Source: Nitrospira sp. CR1.1 (GTDB taxonomy: Bacteria > Nitrospirota > Nitrospiria > Nitrospirales > Nitrospiraceae). From it: a stretch of DNA of 64,000 nucleotides. Every line of letters starts with the position of its first letter. Positions within the stretch are counted from its first letter, which is position 1. The stretch spans positions 1-64,000 of the forward strand of contig WIAF01000003.1 of assembly GCA_014055465.1 (NCBI GenBank). Reading direction: 5' to 3'. The notes below the pieces were generated by a model, which saw nothing but the letters and a program-made list of their open reading frames with translations, was not told the origin of the DNA and did no database searches. Both the position numbers and the translations under genes were made by a program. Shown here piece by piece: positions 52,707 to 62,290 of this stretch.

Positions 52707-54731
52707 TTAGACTTCGCGGCGGATCGGCAACCAGACATCAACCACCGCCCCCTGACCCGGCGGGCTTTGAAGGACGAGCTGGCCATGGTGGCGCTCGACA
52801 ATGTCCCTGGTGATGGTGAGGCCGAGCCCTACTCCTTTTGCCTTTCCCTTCGTAAAAAACGGTTCGTAAATCCGCTTCAAATCCTCCGCCGCAATGCCCT
52901 TCCCCCCATCGGCGAACCGCATCAACACACCGGGCACACGCCGGAGCTCCGGCGTCAGAGAGGCGTATACATTGCCGCCGCCGGGCATCGCATCGATGGC
53001 GTTCATCACAATATTGAGGCAGACCTGAAGGATATGAGCACGAGAAGCCTCGACGGCCGGAAGGTCAGGCGCAACGGAAGTCCTGATCAGAATCTGATGC
53101 TTCACAAGGTTCGGCCGGAGCAGCGTCAACGTATCGTCTAAGACCGAAGCCAGGTCGCAGGCGGCGATATCGAAGGGCCTGGGCCGCAACTGACCCAGGT
53201 GGGACTCTAGAAGCTCATCGATTCTCGACGCTTCCCGAGCAATCAACCGGCACCGGTCACGGGCCTCCTGAGGGAGGGACGTTTGCTCGGCCAAATGCGT
53301 CGCCAAGCTGCCCAGGCCAATGAGCGGATTCCGGACCTCATGCAAAATGCCCCCGGCGAGCTGGCCTACCAGCTTGACCTGTTCAGTGTGGCGGAGGGCT
53401 TCCAACATCTGCTCGCGCTCGCTGAGATCGGTCAGAATCGCCATGAAGTATTGCGTCGTGCCGTCGGAGGCCTTCACCGGGCTGACACTTTCCCAGACCA
53501 GGAACTCCGATCCGTCCTTCCGCCGGTTGACGAACCGCTCCACAAACGGCTGCCCGGCGCGAATCGATTGCCAGAGCCGTTCGTAGAATTCTGGCGAATG
53601 TTTGCCTGATTTCAAAATCACGGGACGCTGGCCGAGGGCCTCCTTGCGCGTCCATCCCGTCATACGCTCCAGGGCCGGATTCCAATCCACGATTCTACCA
53701 GCCGTGTCGGTCATCATCACCCCGTCTTGCGCGGACAGGAACAGACGATGATAAAAATCCATCTGCGTTTCTTCGTGCCGACGGCGCTCCAGCACCGCCC
53801 CGATGGTATTCGCCATCGTGCAGAGGAATTCCTGCTCCTTCTGCGTGAACCGGCGGACACGTTTCGAGTGGGCGGTCATCACGCCATAGACACGATCCTC
53901 GACCAGCATCGGCACACACATGCCGGCGACCGCGCCATGTTCCGTCAGCAGCTTCGAAGGGGAAAACCTCGTTTCCCGCTGGAGATCCTCGACCACCACC
54001 GGAACCCGTTCCCTGATCGCATAGCCGGCCTGCGAATGCGTGCCGCCTTCGATCGTCAATTTCCCGATGAGGTCCTGCCGCAGCCCGCTCCCCGCCATGA
54101 TGTACAGCTGGCCGTCCGGTTCGCGAGGCACCAAAATTTTGCACAGCTCCACATCCAGAGCCGCCGCCGTTTCCTTCACCGCCTCGTTCATCAGCTCTTG
54201 GGCCGACATACCGCTGACGCCCAGCGTGCCGATCCGCGCCAGCACCGATTGGAACCGCGCCACCTGCGACGCGTCTTGCGCCAGCAGCACGCGTTCCGTC
54301 ACGTCCTCCAACACCATCAGGACGCCGCGCTCTCCGCGGTAGGGCACCACGTTGAACCGGCAGTCGTAATACAGGGAGCGTCCGTCATGAGCCATCAGCC
54401 GGTATTCCTTGCTCTTCCGCGAGCCGAGATCCTGCTGGTTCCAGACAATGGCATCATCCAACAGGCGTTTCCGCAGAGAAGGCTCCCCGCCCTCCGCCTG
54501 TGGCGAGGCGTTCTCCACCAATTCCGCAAATTGAGAGTTCTCGAAGATGAGAAGGCCCTTGCAGACGAAGCACAACCCGCCGTCAATACAGTCGCTCAAC
54601 CAGGCCAGGACCTCCGCGGCGGCGGGTTCGGACCGGATCGGCCGGGAGACTTTTGAACGGGTGCGGTGGGAGGAGGTCACATCAACGTCCTGCTCGTCCG
54701 GAGTCCTACGTGATCGATACGACACGTGCAT
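52707..54731 (-). CDS. PAS-GAF-PAS sensor histidine kinase (NtrB-like)
   Basis: A 674-residue soluble kinase. Order: PAS (about 45-150), GAF (about 165-320, with GYAIRERVPVVVEDLQRETR and GMCVPMLVEDRVYGVMTAHS), PAS/PAC (SAQDGVMMTDTAGRIVDWNP), HisKA with H-box GGILHEVRNPLIGLGSLATH, and HATPase_c (MNAIDAMPGGG, DGGKGI, GVGLGLTI). It belongs to the NtrB/ZraS style that pairs with NtrC regulators; its partner begins 74 nt downstream. No binding site is evident at ATG 54731. Confidence 0.9.
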   Translation of the reverse strand: MHVSYRSRRTPDEQDVDVTSSHRTRSKVSRPIRSEPAAAEVLAWLSDCIDGGLCFVCKGLLIFENSQFAELVENASPQAEGGEPSLRKRLLDDAIVWNQQDLGSRKSKEYRLMAHDGRSLYYDCRFNVVPYRGERGVLMVLEDVTERVLLAQDASQVARFQSVLARIGTLGVSGMSAQELMNEAVKETAAALDVELCKILVPREPDGQLYIMAGSGLRQDLIGKLTIEGGTHSQAGYAIRERVPVVVEDLQRETRFSPSKLLTEHGAVAGMCVPMLVEDRVYGVMTAHSKRVRRFTQKEQEFLCTMANTIGAVLERRRHEETQMDFYHRLFLSAQDGVMMTDTAGRIVDWNPALERMTGWTRKEALGQRPVILKSGKHSPEFYERLWQSIRAGQPFVERFVNRRKDGSEFLVWESVSPVKASDGTTQYFMAILTDLSEREQMLEALRHTEQVKLVGQLAGGILHEVRNPLIGLGSLATHLAEQTSLPQEARDRCRLIAREASRIDELLESHLGQLRPRPFDIAACDLASVLDDTLTLLRPNLVKHQILIRTSVAPDLPAVEASRAHILQVCLNIVMNAIDAMPGGGNVYASLTPELRRVPGVLMRFADGGKGIAAEDLKRIYEPFFTKGKAKGVGLGLTITRDIVERHHGQLVLQSPPGQGAVVDVWLPIRREV

Positions 54732-54797
54732 GCGCGCGGTGCCAGTATATCGGGCAGGCCCGACCGCGTCGAGAGGACGACGGGAGCGCCACCGTTG

Positions 54798-55121
54798 CTA
54801 GGGGACCACGAAATGATCCCGGCGGGTAACCGCGACGTCGCTCACGAACATGGCGCCCGAGTGTTTGTGGAACACCGGCCCTAGGCCGGCCAGAATCGGT
54901 TCGATGCGCTCTTCCGGCACCACGGTGAAGACGATCACCTGGCTGCTGGTGTCGTCGAACAACAGATGGCCTTCATGGAATCCATGATGGCCCTTGCCCG
55001 ACACATTGTTGATGATCGTGTACCCGGTCGCCCCCACCCGGTCCAACAGACCGGTGACGATTTTCAAATGTTCCCCTTCGACCACAATGCGAATCTCTTT
55101 CATCGGATGCAGTGTCAGCAT
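54798..55121 (-). CDS. PII-like regulatory protein of the DAB locus
   Basis: A 107-residue PII-superfamily protein: MKEIRIVVEGEHLKIVTGLL, DRVGATGYTIINNVSGKGHHG, and IVFTVVPEERIEPILAGL. It has the ferredoxin-like betaalphabeta repeat and the G-Y-T-I-x-x-x-x-G-x-G-x-H-G loop, but not the uridylylated Tyr loop of GlnB. In several autotrophs such proteins sit next to dab or sbt genes and may gate bicarbonate uptake; that role is inference. AGGAAGGGGG precedes ATG 55121; it follows dabA by 17 nt. Confidence 0.85.
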   Translation of the reverse strand: MLTLHPMKEIRIVVEGEHLKIVTGLLDRVGATGYTIINNVSGKGHHGFHEGHLLFDDTSSQVIVFTVVPEERIEPILAGLGPVFHKHSGAMFVSDVAVTRRDHFVVP

Positions 55122-55138
55122 ACTCCGCCCCCTTCCTG

Positions 55139-58100
55139 CTATTGATTCTTCCTCTCTTGCTCCAATGACGTCGCCTCCCGCCTGGTCTCTTGCGTCGTGC
55201 CGACCACGTCACCGTTTTTCTGAAACCGGGAGGGATCTGCTTCTGCAGCGAGGTCAGCGGCTTCGGCGGAATGTTGCTCCGGCGCGCCAGAAACCGGCTG
55301 CCAGCCCTGCATGATGTCGTAGTGATAACACGTCGCTTCACCCGGTTCGCAGACAACCAGCGACACCCATTCATTCTCGAACAGCCGCTCAAGGCCGGGA
55401 TGCTTCGCGATCACCGCCTCCACTCTTGCCCTGGGAGACTCAATCACGGCCAACAATCGCACGGGCTCGTGATAGGGAACCGGCCCGTCCAGCACGGTCT
55501 GCGATGGCAGACCCAACCGAAGGTCCCCGGTAGCCCCGCTCATGACCCCTACCCGCCCGACGATATTGTGGTAGACCTTGCTCCCGCTTCCGTAGACCTC
55601 ATTGTCCACGGTGGAGAAGTAGTGTTCCATGTTGATCCACTGGGCCACGATGAGCGGCGCCGTCATAATCGCTTCCAGCAGTTTCCCGGACTCGTCCTGC
55701 CGGTAATCATACGAATGCAGAAAGGACCGGCCTTCCAGATTCAACGGCCGCGTCAGTTCCCGCCGGCCGATGATGAGGAGATTGTTTTTTGACAAGCCCC
55801 ACTCCGGACGCACCTGCGCCCAATCCACACTCCGGCGGCTGGCCCTGGTCAGCGGATCCTTCCGTTTCGATGCGCTCGCGGGCCCCTCTAACGCCAGGCC
55901 GCGTTCATTCGCCGACTGCGCTCCCGCCTCCTGGAGGTCATCCAACAACCGGAGGAGATCTTTGCGGTGCGTCGCTGGAACATCTTCCAAATCCACAATC
56001 CTGACATCGTTCCGGGTCGTGTCATGCGCCGCGGCCACGAAATGCGAATCGCCGGGGATCTTGATGCCACGCCCTTCCAGCACCTTGCGCACCGCCTGAT
56101 TGTTCGCCATCGCGGCGAAGGCCCTCGCATTCGGCAGACCGCTGTTCCCGCCGCAAGCCCCGCAATCGAGTGCGGACTCATAGGGATTGTTGTCCGATGT
56201 GCTCCCGTGAGAACACATTACAACCAGACGGGCAAACCCCGCGGTGAATCCCATCAGCCGAAGCGCCGCCTCGACGGCGTAGGCCTGCTCGGAGACCGAA
56301 AAGCCATGCAAGGTGATGCGCTGGAGGCGGGACGACATGCCGCGTGGTGTGAGGTTCAGGGTGCGCCGGAATCGTTCGTACAGCGCATCCGCTTCGGAAG
56401 GCGTCAGGCCGAGGCTTTTCGCGACCTCGCGGCTCTTCTGCTCGTCCTGGCCCTCCATCGCCCCCAGGCGGATAGTTTCGATCAAGGCTGGGGTGGTGTC
56501 GGAGCCGAGCGCCGGAAATTCCCGCCGCAGCGCCGCACGGATGGCCGCGCGCTGTTCGACGGCCACCATTTCTTCTGCCTCGTCCCTGGTCAGCTTATCG
56601 ATAGTGAGGGTTGTCGCCAGGGGCGGCAGCCACAGGCCCTTCAACCAGGAACTCATGCGCTGGTACCACAGGGGAAAGAGCGTCTTGCCAAAAAACGGGA
56701 CGCTGAAGAACCAACCCAGGGCTTCGACCATGACGTACGGAGTAATGACGTTCTCTTTCAGATCGTGCAGGAGAGTGTGGCCGGCGTGGCTGAGCCGCGC
56801 AAACAGCCGATGCCGGCTGGCCGCCGCCCCATGGTAGCTGCGCGGAATCTCGCGGATATGGTTTTTGGGCTTCAGCAGAACCGGCGCATGGGTGACCGGA
56901 TGCTCCTCGCCAAACGCCTGGTACTTCACCGGAATGCCAAAAAATCCTGCCACGCCCAGCGTTTCATACCCCCCGAGCTGTTCAAGGTGCCGCCGCAAAA
57001 TCTCCGATCGAACGTCGATACAAAAAACCATCTGCGCCAACGGTCTCGAGGCCCCAGCGGGAGCGGCCTGATCGTCCGTCTCCCGCAACTGTTTCGCCAC
57101 TCCAGTGAGTTGTCCCACCACAACCCGGCGATGGCGCAATTCCAACGCTTCCAACCAGCGATGGCTGTGCTGCGCGGATGGAAATCCATCCAGCCAGGTC
57201 AACACCGTGAGCACGTCGGACGACGACGTCTGACTGATGGACTCTGAATCGGCGCCCATCGCACTCGAAAGGGCAAGCAGCCGTTTCGCATCGCGCCGCA
57301 TGATTGCTGCGGCGCGCCCTTCGGCGGTCCGGTCATACACCTGCTTTCCGGTCTCGTTCCATTCTGCCGGCTGGCTCGTCCGGTGGAGGCGACTCCATGT
57401 CCGCATCTCTCCATCAACGGAGGGAGCCAATCGGCCTGCCACCAATTGACGCCTCAGCCAATGCGCATGGGGGGCCTGGTCGATGTAGCTGCGAATCGCC
57501 TCGTAGTGCCCCGCGATCTCCAACAACTCGCGGCACCGCAACGCCACCAGTTCCCGTTCGTAGAACAACCGCACCGCGAGATATTTCACCAGATCGATCG
57601 GATACCGCGCTTGCCAGGGCTGATGCTGTTCTTCGGCTCGCCACTTGATATAGCCCGTCCAGCCTGGAAGCGCGGCGAGGTGCAAGGCGAAATAGGACTC
57701 CCAGACAGACTTGGGAATTCCCAGATCGGCCAGGCACTGTAAGACCGCTTCTTCCGGCCGCTCGCCCAAGGCGTCGATCCTGGTTGCCGCATCCCGAATC
57801 CCCAGCAGCCGCAACCCGGCATCATACCGAGCCAACCGCTTCCAGCCGCGATAAAACGTGTGCTCCCGCCCCGGCATGACCCAGGAGGCTTCGCCTTCAT
57901 CCAAAAACACCCCGCACCACTTGATCATTTGCTCGTTGATGTCCGCTTCGACTGATGTGCCCAGCGTGCGGTCGCACCAGGTCGATAGGGTTTCGTGGGA
58001 CAAGAGCTCTACAGCTTCCCACGGAACCAGCGGTTCCGCCACACCGGTACGAGCCTGGGCGATAGACGAGGTGAGCCATGCCGTGAGCCGATCCAGCACC

Positions 58101-58507
58101 TCATCTGGCGCCGCATTGGCGCCAGGCTGTTCCACCGCAAGATCGTCCAGCCCATGCACCATGGAATGCTGGAGCAACTCCAGATGGGATAACTCCCGCC
58201 CCGCAAAGATAACCCGCCGGTCGCTGGCGAGCGGAGCCAACACTTGAGCCACATCCTCCCGGCCGATACGGCCTTGTGTAAAGAACCGGCGATAGAGGGC
58301 GCCGACGAGATACCCCTTTCCGCCCAGCAGTTGTTCCCCGCGCTTGACCGCTTGATCGAAGGGAAGATGTTCCAGGCCATGCAGCGGATTGTGATGAATA
58401 AACGTGCGCATGGGCCAGTAGGCGGCAATCGCCTCGCCTGCCAGTTCCACATGGGACCGCAGTTCCATCCGCTGCGCATCTGTGAAGGCTCGTTGTTCGA
58501 GTGCCAT
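55139..58507 (-). CDS. dabA: DabA: DUF2309 carbonic-anhydrase-like subunit of DAB inorganic-carbon pump
   Basis: A 1122-residue protein of the DUF2309/UPF0753 family. The beta-CA-like zinc site is visible: Cys and Asp in FCIDVRSE, His in MCSHGSTSDNN, and Cys in ALDCGACGGNSG. With the antiporter-like DabB it forms an energised CO2-to-bicarbonate conversion system at the membrane, supporting carbon fixation. N-terminal TMs are absent, as in other DabA proteins. CGGAG precedes ATG 58507. It lies 34 nt after dabB in an operon dabB-dabA-PII. Confidence 0.93.
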   Translation of the reverse strand: MALEQRAFTDAQRMELRSHVELAGEAIAAYWPMRTFIHHNPLHGLEHLPFDQAVKRGEQLLGGKGYLVGALYRRFFTQGRIGREDVAQVLAPLASDRRVIFAGRELSHLELLQHSMVHGLDDLAVEQPGANAAPDEVLDRLTAWLTSSIAQARTGVAEPLVPWEAVELLSHETLSTWCDRTLGTSVEADINEQMIKWCGVFLDEGEASWVMPGREHTFYRGWKRLARYDAGLRLLGIRDAATRIDALGERPEEAVLQCLADLGIPKSVWESYFALHLAALPGWTGYIKWRAEEQHQPWQARYPIDLVKYLAVRLFYERELVALRCRELLEIAGHYEAIRSYIDQAPHAHWLRRQLVAGRLAPSVDGEMRTWSRLHRTSQPAEWNETGKQVYDRTAEGRAAAIMRRDAKRLLALSSAMGADSESISQTSSSDVLTVLTWLDGFPSAQHSHRWLEALELRHRRVVVGQLTGVAKQLRETDDQAAPAGASRPLAQMVFCIDVRSEILRRHLEQLGGYETLGVAGFFGIPVKYQAFGEEHPVTHAPVLLKPKNHIREIPRSYHGAAASRHRLFARLSHAGHTLLHDLKENVITPYVMVEALGWFFSVPFFGKTLFPLWYQRMSSWLKGLWLPPLATTLTIDKLTRDEAEEMVAVEQRAAIRAALRREFPALGSDTTPALIETIRLGAMEGQDEQKSREVAKSLGLTPSEADALYERFRRTLNLTPRGMSSRLQRITLHGFSVSEQAYAVEAALRLMGFTAGFARLVVMCSHGSTSDNNPYESALDCGACGGNSGLPNARAFAAMANNQAVRKVLEGRGIKIPGDSHFVAAAHDTTRNDVRIVDLEDVPATHRKDLLRLLDDLQEAGAQSANERGLALEGPASASKRKDPLTRASRRSVDWAQVRPEWGLSKNNLLIIGRRELTRPLNLEGRSFLHSYDYRQDESGKLLEAIMTAPLIVAQWINMEHYFSTVDNEVYGSGSKVYHNIVGRVGVMSGATGDLRLGLPSQTVLDGPVPYHEPVRLLAVIESPRARVEAVIAKHPGLERLFENEWVSLVVCEPGEATCYHYDIMQGWQPVSGAPEQHSAEAADLAAEADPSRFQKNGDVVGTTQETRREATSLEQERKNQ

Positions 58508-58541
58508 TCAATGACTCCGTTTCGCTGCCCGCGTGACCCGA

Positions 58542-60209
58542 CTACCGTCGAAAGGCCGTTCGACCGATCATGCGCATGAGGTCTTCGACATACAGGCCGT
58601 TGAGAAACGTCACATAGGCTCGCGTACGCAGCGTCTCGATCCAGGCCGGCATGAGCAGCTTGACCCCTTTGGCTTTGCCATAGATCATGCCCCAGGCGCC
58701 GAGGATCAGGATGACCGCGCATCCCACCACGAGATCGAAAAACGAGCGATTCCATTCCGCAGCGCGCATAAACGCCTCTGCCGTCTCATGGCCAGGATAG
58801 AGGAAATGCGTGAACGCCTCGCCTGCCCACAGATAGGTGAGACCGATGACCGCGAGCGATCCGAGCATGGTCAGTGACACGGCCCATGAGGCGCCGGTAT
58901 GGAGTCGATAGAGGGTGAACATCGCTTGCGACGTCGTGACCCAACCAAAGAAGAGAAAAATCACCGCTCCTTGTGCATCCTGCAACGGGATACTGACAAC
59001 CCCGTGCAGCACAAGCAGGATCACCAGCGGCAACACCAGGGTCGCCACCAAGCCGGTTGTCCACGTCATCGGCGAGAAGGCGCCGGCCTTATCCACGCGC
59101 GCGGCAGGGGGGAGTTTATATTCCATCCGGGCCTTATGGATGACGGACCCGGAATTGAGAAACAAGGTGGCCTTGAATAGACCATGGGCGCAGAGGTGAA
59201 ACACGGCCAGCGCAAAGGCGCCCAGCCCGCACTCCATGACCATATAGCCCATCTGACCCATCGTGGAGTAGACGAGGCGGCGCTTCACGCTGGTCTGCGT
59301 CAGCATTGCACTGGCGCCGATCAAGGCCGTCACGCCGCCGATGACAAACAACACATGCAGCGTCGCCGGGGCAAAACTGAACAGCGGCGCCAGTCGATTC
59401 ACGAGAAAGCCGCCGGCATTCACAATCCCCGCATGCATCAAGGCTGACACCGGCGTCGGGGCTTCGATCGTGCCGACCAGCCAGACATGAAAGGGAAATT
59501 GCGCAGACTTGGTCATGACCGACAGAATCAACAGCAACGTCGCGACTAACGGCACGTCCAGTCCGGCCCGCAGCCAGTTCGCATCAACCGGCGGCGCAGA
59601 AGAGCCCTGCAGTCGCGCGAAGAGATCCGTGAGATCCAATGTGCCGTAGGCCCCGTAGAGCAGCACCAACGCCACGGCGAAGGCCGCATCGCCTAGCCCT
59701 TGCGTCCAGAAGGTTTTTTGTCCCGCCTCCCTGGCCGCGCGACTCGCCGGGTTGCACACAAGGAGCGACGAAAGCAGCCAGGTCACCAAATGCCAGCACA
59801 GGAACATCCAAAGGAGGTTGCCGCTGCTGACCAGACTCAGCAGCACGGAGGTGAGGGCGCCCAGGAACGCAAAATACCGGACATATCCCGCATCACCGAC
59901 CATGTAGCGCCCGGAGTACACATGAATGATCAGGCTGACGGAACTGATGAGGACCATCATCACCGCCGCCAACCGATCGACCAGGATCGTATAGGCAAAT
60001 GGTCCGGAAGATGCGCCCAGGATCGTCAGGCGGATCGGGTCGCCATAGAACACGATCGCAAACGTGGCTACCGATGTCAGCGCCGCGCACCAGAGGGCCC
60101 CGATCCCGATGCGCGAAATGCGTTCTCCAAGCTCACGCCACAATAAGGCGATGCAGAACGTGCCCAGCAGGGGCGCAAAGATCGTCAACAGGGGAACAAT
60201 CGCTTCCAT
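58542..60209 (-). CDS. dabB: DabB: proton-conducting NuoL/MrpA-like membrane subunit
   Basis: A 555-residue protein with about 14 transmembrane helices. It belongs to the NuoL/Mrp proton-conducting family: WHLVTWLLSSLLV, KSAQFPFHVWLVGTIEAPTPVSALMHAGIVNAGGFLV region (residues about 228-265), QTSVKRRLVYSTMGQMGYMV and HGLFKATLFLNSGSVIHKAR. The conserved Lys and Glu of the channel are present. No other Nuo subunits are near, and dabA follows, so it is DabB rather than complex I. It is first in the operon; palindromic operator-like sites lie 160-190 nt upstream. Confidence 0.92.
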   Translation of the reverse strand: MEAIVPLLTIFAPLLGTFCIALLWRELGERISRIGIGALWCAALTSVATFAIVFYGDPIRLTILGASSGPFAYTILVDRLAAVMMVLISSVSLIIHVYSGRYMVGDAGYVRYFAFLGALTSVLLSLVSSGNLLWMFLCWHLVTWLLSSLLVCNPASRAAREAGQKTFWTQGLGDAAFAVALVLLYGAYGTLDLTDLFARLQGSSAPPVDANWLRAGLDVPLVATLLLILSVMTKSAQFPFHVWLVGTIEAPTPVSALMHAGIVNAGGFLVNRLAPLFSFAPATLHVLFVIGGVTALIGASAMLTQTSVKRRLVYSTMGQMGYMVMECGLGAFALAVFHLCAHGLFKATLFLNSGSVIHKARMEYKLPPAARVDKAGAFSPMTWTTGLVATLVLPLVILLVLHGVVSIPLQDAQGAVIFLFFGWVTTSQAMFTLYRLHTGASWAVSLTMLGSLAVIGLTYLWAGEAFTHFLYPGHETAEAFMRAAEWNRSFFDLVVGCAVILILGAWGMIYGKAKGVKLLMPAWIETLRTRAYVTFLNGLYVEDLMRMIGRTAFRR

Positions 60210-60365
60210 GACACGAAGATCTCCAACAGACGCATTGTTTGCGCGGGGTCATCAGCAAGAACAAGGCCCAGGGAGGAATACCCCCGAAAACCGGTGAAAT
60301 GCAAGAAATCGCAGAATCAGCCGGCTACAGCTAGCTGAAAAACAAGCTGTCGCGCTGAAAGCACG

Positions 60366-60397
60366 GTGCATCGATGCACGGCCGTGCATATGCGCAC
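60366..60397 (-). promoter_or_regulatory. Overlapping palindromes upstream of dabB
   Basis: Four alternating half-sites of GTGCAT/ATGCAC in 32 bases: GTGCATCGATGCAC (60366-60379), ATGCACGGCCGTGCAT (60374-60389, perfect 16-bp palindrome) and GTGCATATGCGCAC (60384-60397, one mismatch pair). A regulator-binding array for the DAB operon is likely; the protein is unknown. Confidence 0.5.
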
Positions 60398-60820
60398 GAC
60401 AAGCATACTAAAATCAAGGAAGGGACGGAACCTGGCGGTAGATGAACAGGCCAGAACCCATCAGTGAGAAAGGTCGCGGACAGAGCACCCGTGCCTGGTG
60501 GGTTGTGTGGCTGAACTGAGAGTATCAGGAGGGCTGTATCACCACTCACGCCGTTGTGTTGGTTTCACGAACTCAACATCGCGTGACGGTGCAGGAGTCA
60601 GTAGGCGGAAAATAGGGGTCTTTTCTCGGTAGGTAGTTGAGGCAAGCACGGCCCCTGAGATGGAGCTTGTGCTGCCTTGAATGCAGAATCGCCCAAGCGG
60701 CTGACTACCTCATAATATACAGAAGAGGTGGATCTACAATCCTGAGCTGTATGATTCGCACACATATCTGACTGGACGCATCGCACTGCAATCCCATTGC
60801 CAGTTCGTCGCCGACGCAGG
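60398..60820. other. Intergenic stretch, nothing further recognised
   Basis: About 420 bases between the palindrome array and the small membrane protein. A minus-strand frame reaching into the next gene lacks a binding site. Confidence 0.4.
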
Positions 60821-61087
60821 CTAACGTCGATAATCTCTTTCGTACCTATATAGTACGACTGCCCCAACAATCAGCACTGCTAGTGCCGCTACCCATCGAA
60901 ATAGATCCAACCACTCATTGCCAACCACAAATGCGCAAAAAAAGAGAAGGGCGAAAATCCAGGTAGCGATCTCAAATTGCATTTTCCGAAAGAACAGCTT
61001 CTCTACATGTCCAATCAGAAAGAGCACTACCGCGATGAGCAACGCAACCACCGCGCCCGGTAAATAGGTTGAAAATATCTGGGTCAT
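60821..61087 (-). CDS. Small three-helix membrane protein
   Basis: An 88-residue protein with three hydrophobic segments: YLPGAVVALLIAVVLFLIGH, WIFALLFFCAFVVGN and RWVAALAVLIVGAVVLYRY. A charged end (ERDYRR) follows. AAGGATAAAG precedes the ATG. No family recognised. Confidence 0.65.
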   Translation of the reverse strand: MTQIFSTYLPGAVVALLIAVVLFLIGHVEKLFFRKMQFEIATWIFALLFFCAFVVGNEWLDLFRWVAALAVLIVGAVVLYRYERDYRR

Positions 61088-61111
61088 GGGTCTTTATCCT
61101 TGCTGCAAAAA

Positions 61112-61140
61112 TGGGGTCAGGTCTTTCAACTAAACACTTA
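61112..61140 (+). repeat. REP-like motif GGGGTCAGGTCTT, copy 1
   Basis: TGGGGTCAGGTCTTTCAACT, the first of five same-orientation copies between 61.1 and 63.4 kb (others at 62343, 62549, 63294 and 63339). Such motifs accompany RAYT (REP-associated tyrosine transposase) genes. Confidence 0.55.
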
Positions 61141-61154
61141 TTATCCCTCCGCCC

Positions 61155-62045
61155 TTACGCACAACCTGTATGCACGTTCGCCTGGGCCAGGGTTGTCGGT
61201 TCTTGGGCGAGATACGCTTTGGCTTTCTCAAGTTGCGAGACCGCACGAGGAAAGGGCGCAATCCGAATAGCCTGCTCCCACTGCATGATCGCTTCCCGAT
61301 AGCGGCCCTTGCACATCAGAAACGCGGCGTACTCGCCATAGGCGTAGGCGTTATTCGGATTGAGGCCGATCCCCTCCTTCAACAGCTTCTCCTGTAAGGC
61401 AGCATTTCCCTCGACTTTCGCCACATTTGTCCGATGTACCATGACGAGCATCGAATGGTGTGGGAGTGCCGCCGCATGTTGCGCGCGATCGAAGGCCTGA
61501 TTGGCCTCAGCCGCCTGACCTTGCTTCTCATGCCAGATGCCTTCGAAATACCACGGATAAAAGCTGTCGGGGTCAAGTGCTTTCGCGCTTGCGATGTGAC
61601 GTGCCGCCTCCTGAAACTCTTGTTTCACGAGTAGCACCCGCGCCAATTGTGCATGGGCTGCTCCAAGGTTGGGGTCCAACGCGACTGCCTGCTGGGCATA
61701 ACCGAGCGCCTGCTGGACCGTATCCCCGGAAAACGTGCTGAGGTCATACCAGTCACCGATGGTATAGCCCCCGACCAGGGTCCCGAGGGACACTGCCACA
61801 TAAATGAACGCTTCATTGCGGTTCTGGTCGGCGGCCTGGTTGATTTTGGTATAGGCCTCTTGGAATTGTGCACGATCAAACACATGAGCTTCCATTTGAT
61901 AATAGGCCTCGCGCGCGAGATCCCGGGGAGTGGGGTTTCCCGCAGATGGCCGGTCGTGTTTCGTGACGGTATAAGCCCAGGCCCCGAGGATGACAAGACT
62001 GCACCCGAGCACCCAGGCTAACGGTTTCCTAAACATCGCCATCAT
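61155..62045 (-). CDS. Tetratricopeptide repeat protein, membrane-anchored
   Basis: A 296-residue protein. An N-terminal transmembrane segment (WVLGCSLVILGAWAYTV) is followed by a spacer and at least four TPR units: GYAQQAVALDPNLGAAHAQL, EAARHIASAKALDPDSFYPW, EKLLKEGIGLNPNNAYAYGE, REAIMQWEQAIRIAPFPRAV. TPR arrays scaffold protein complexes; the anchor suggests a periplasmic array. GAGGAGGGTGGGG precedes ATG 62045; GTG 62060 lies inside that site. Confidence 0.8.
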   Translation of the reverse strand: MMAMFRKPLAWVLGCSLVILGAWAYTVTKHDRPSAGNPTPRDLAREAYYQMEAHVFDRAQFQEAYTKINQAADQNRNEAFIYVAVSLGTLVGGYTIGDWYDLSTFSGDTVQQALGYAQQAVALDPNLGAAHAQLARVLLVKQEFQEAARHIASAKALDPDSFYPWYFEGIWHEKQGQAAEANQAFDRAQHAAALPHHSMLVMVHRTNVAKVEGNAALQEKLLKEGIGLNPNNAYAYGEYAAFLMCKGRYREAIMQWEQAIRIAPFPRAVSQLEKAKAYLAQEPTTLAQANVHTGCA

Positions 62046-62290
62046 CCCCACCCTCCTCACGCATCTTCATTGTCCACTATAGACCGCTCTTGGATCTTTC
62101 CATGAGCGTATTTCCGCAGCAAGTTTTGGATGAAAAGATGTCGTGGTGGGGTACCGATCGATGGAAGTGAACAGGGTGATCTGGTGAAGCAAATTCTTAG
62201 TGGCAGCAGGAGGCCCGGAAGTGGGTGAAGGTAGTCACATAATTCTTAGCGTCGATGACGGTCAGCGGCTTGCCGTTGTAGTTGTACTGA
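62046..62290. repeat. Duplicated segment, copy A (pairs with 62590-62830)
   Basis: About 240 bases beginning directly upstream of the TPR start recur 544 bases downstream with substitutions and small indels. Shared landmarks: GACCGCTC-TTGG/ATGG-ATCTTTCCA, GGATGAAAAGATG, CTTAGTGGCAGCAGGAGGCC. Confidence 0.6.

Noticed and set aside
60598-60870. Minus-strand 90-residue frame overlapping the small membrane gene
   Set aside because: No binding site, overlaps the end of a better gene and lacks any motif.
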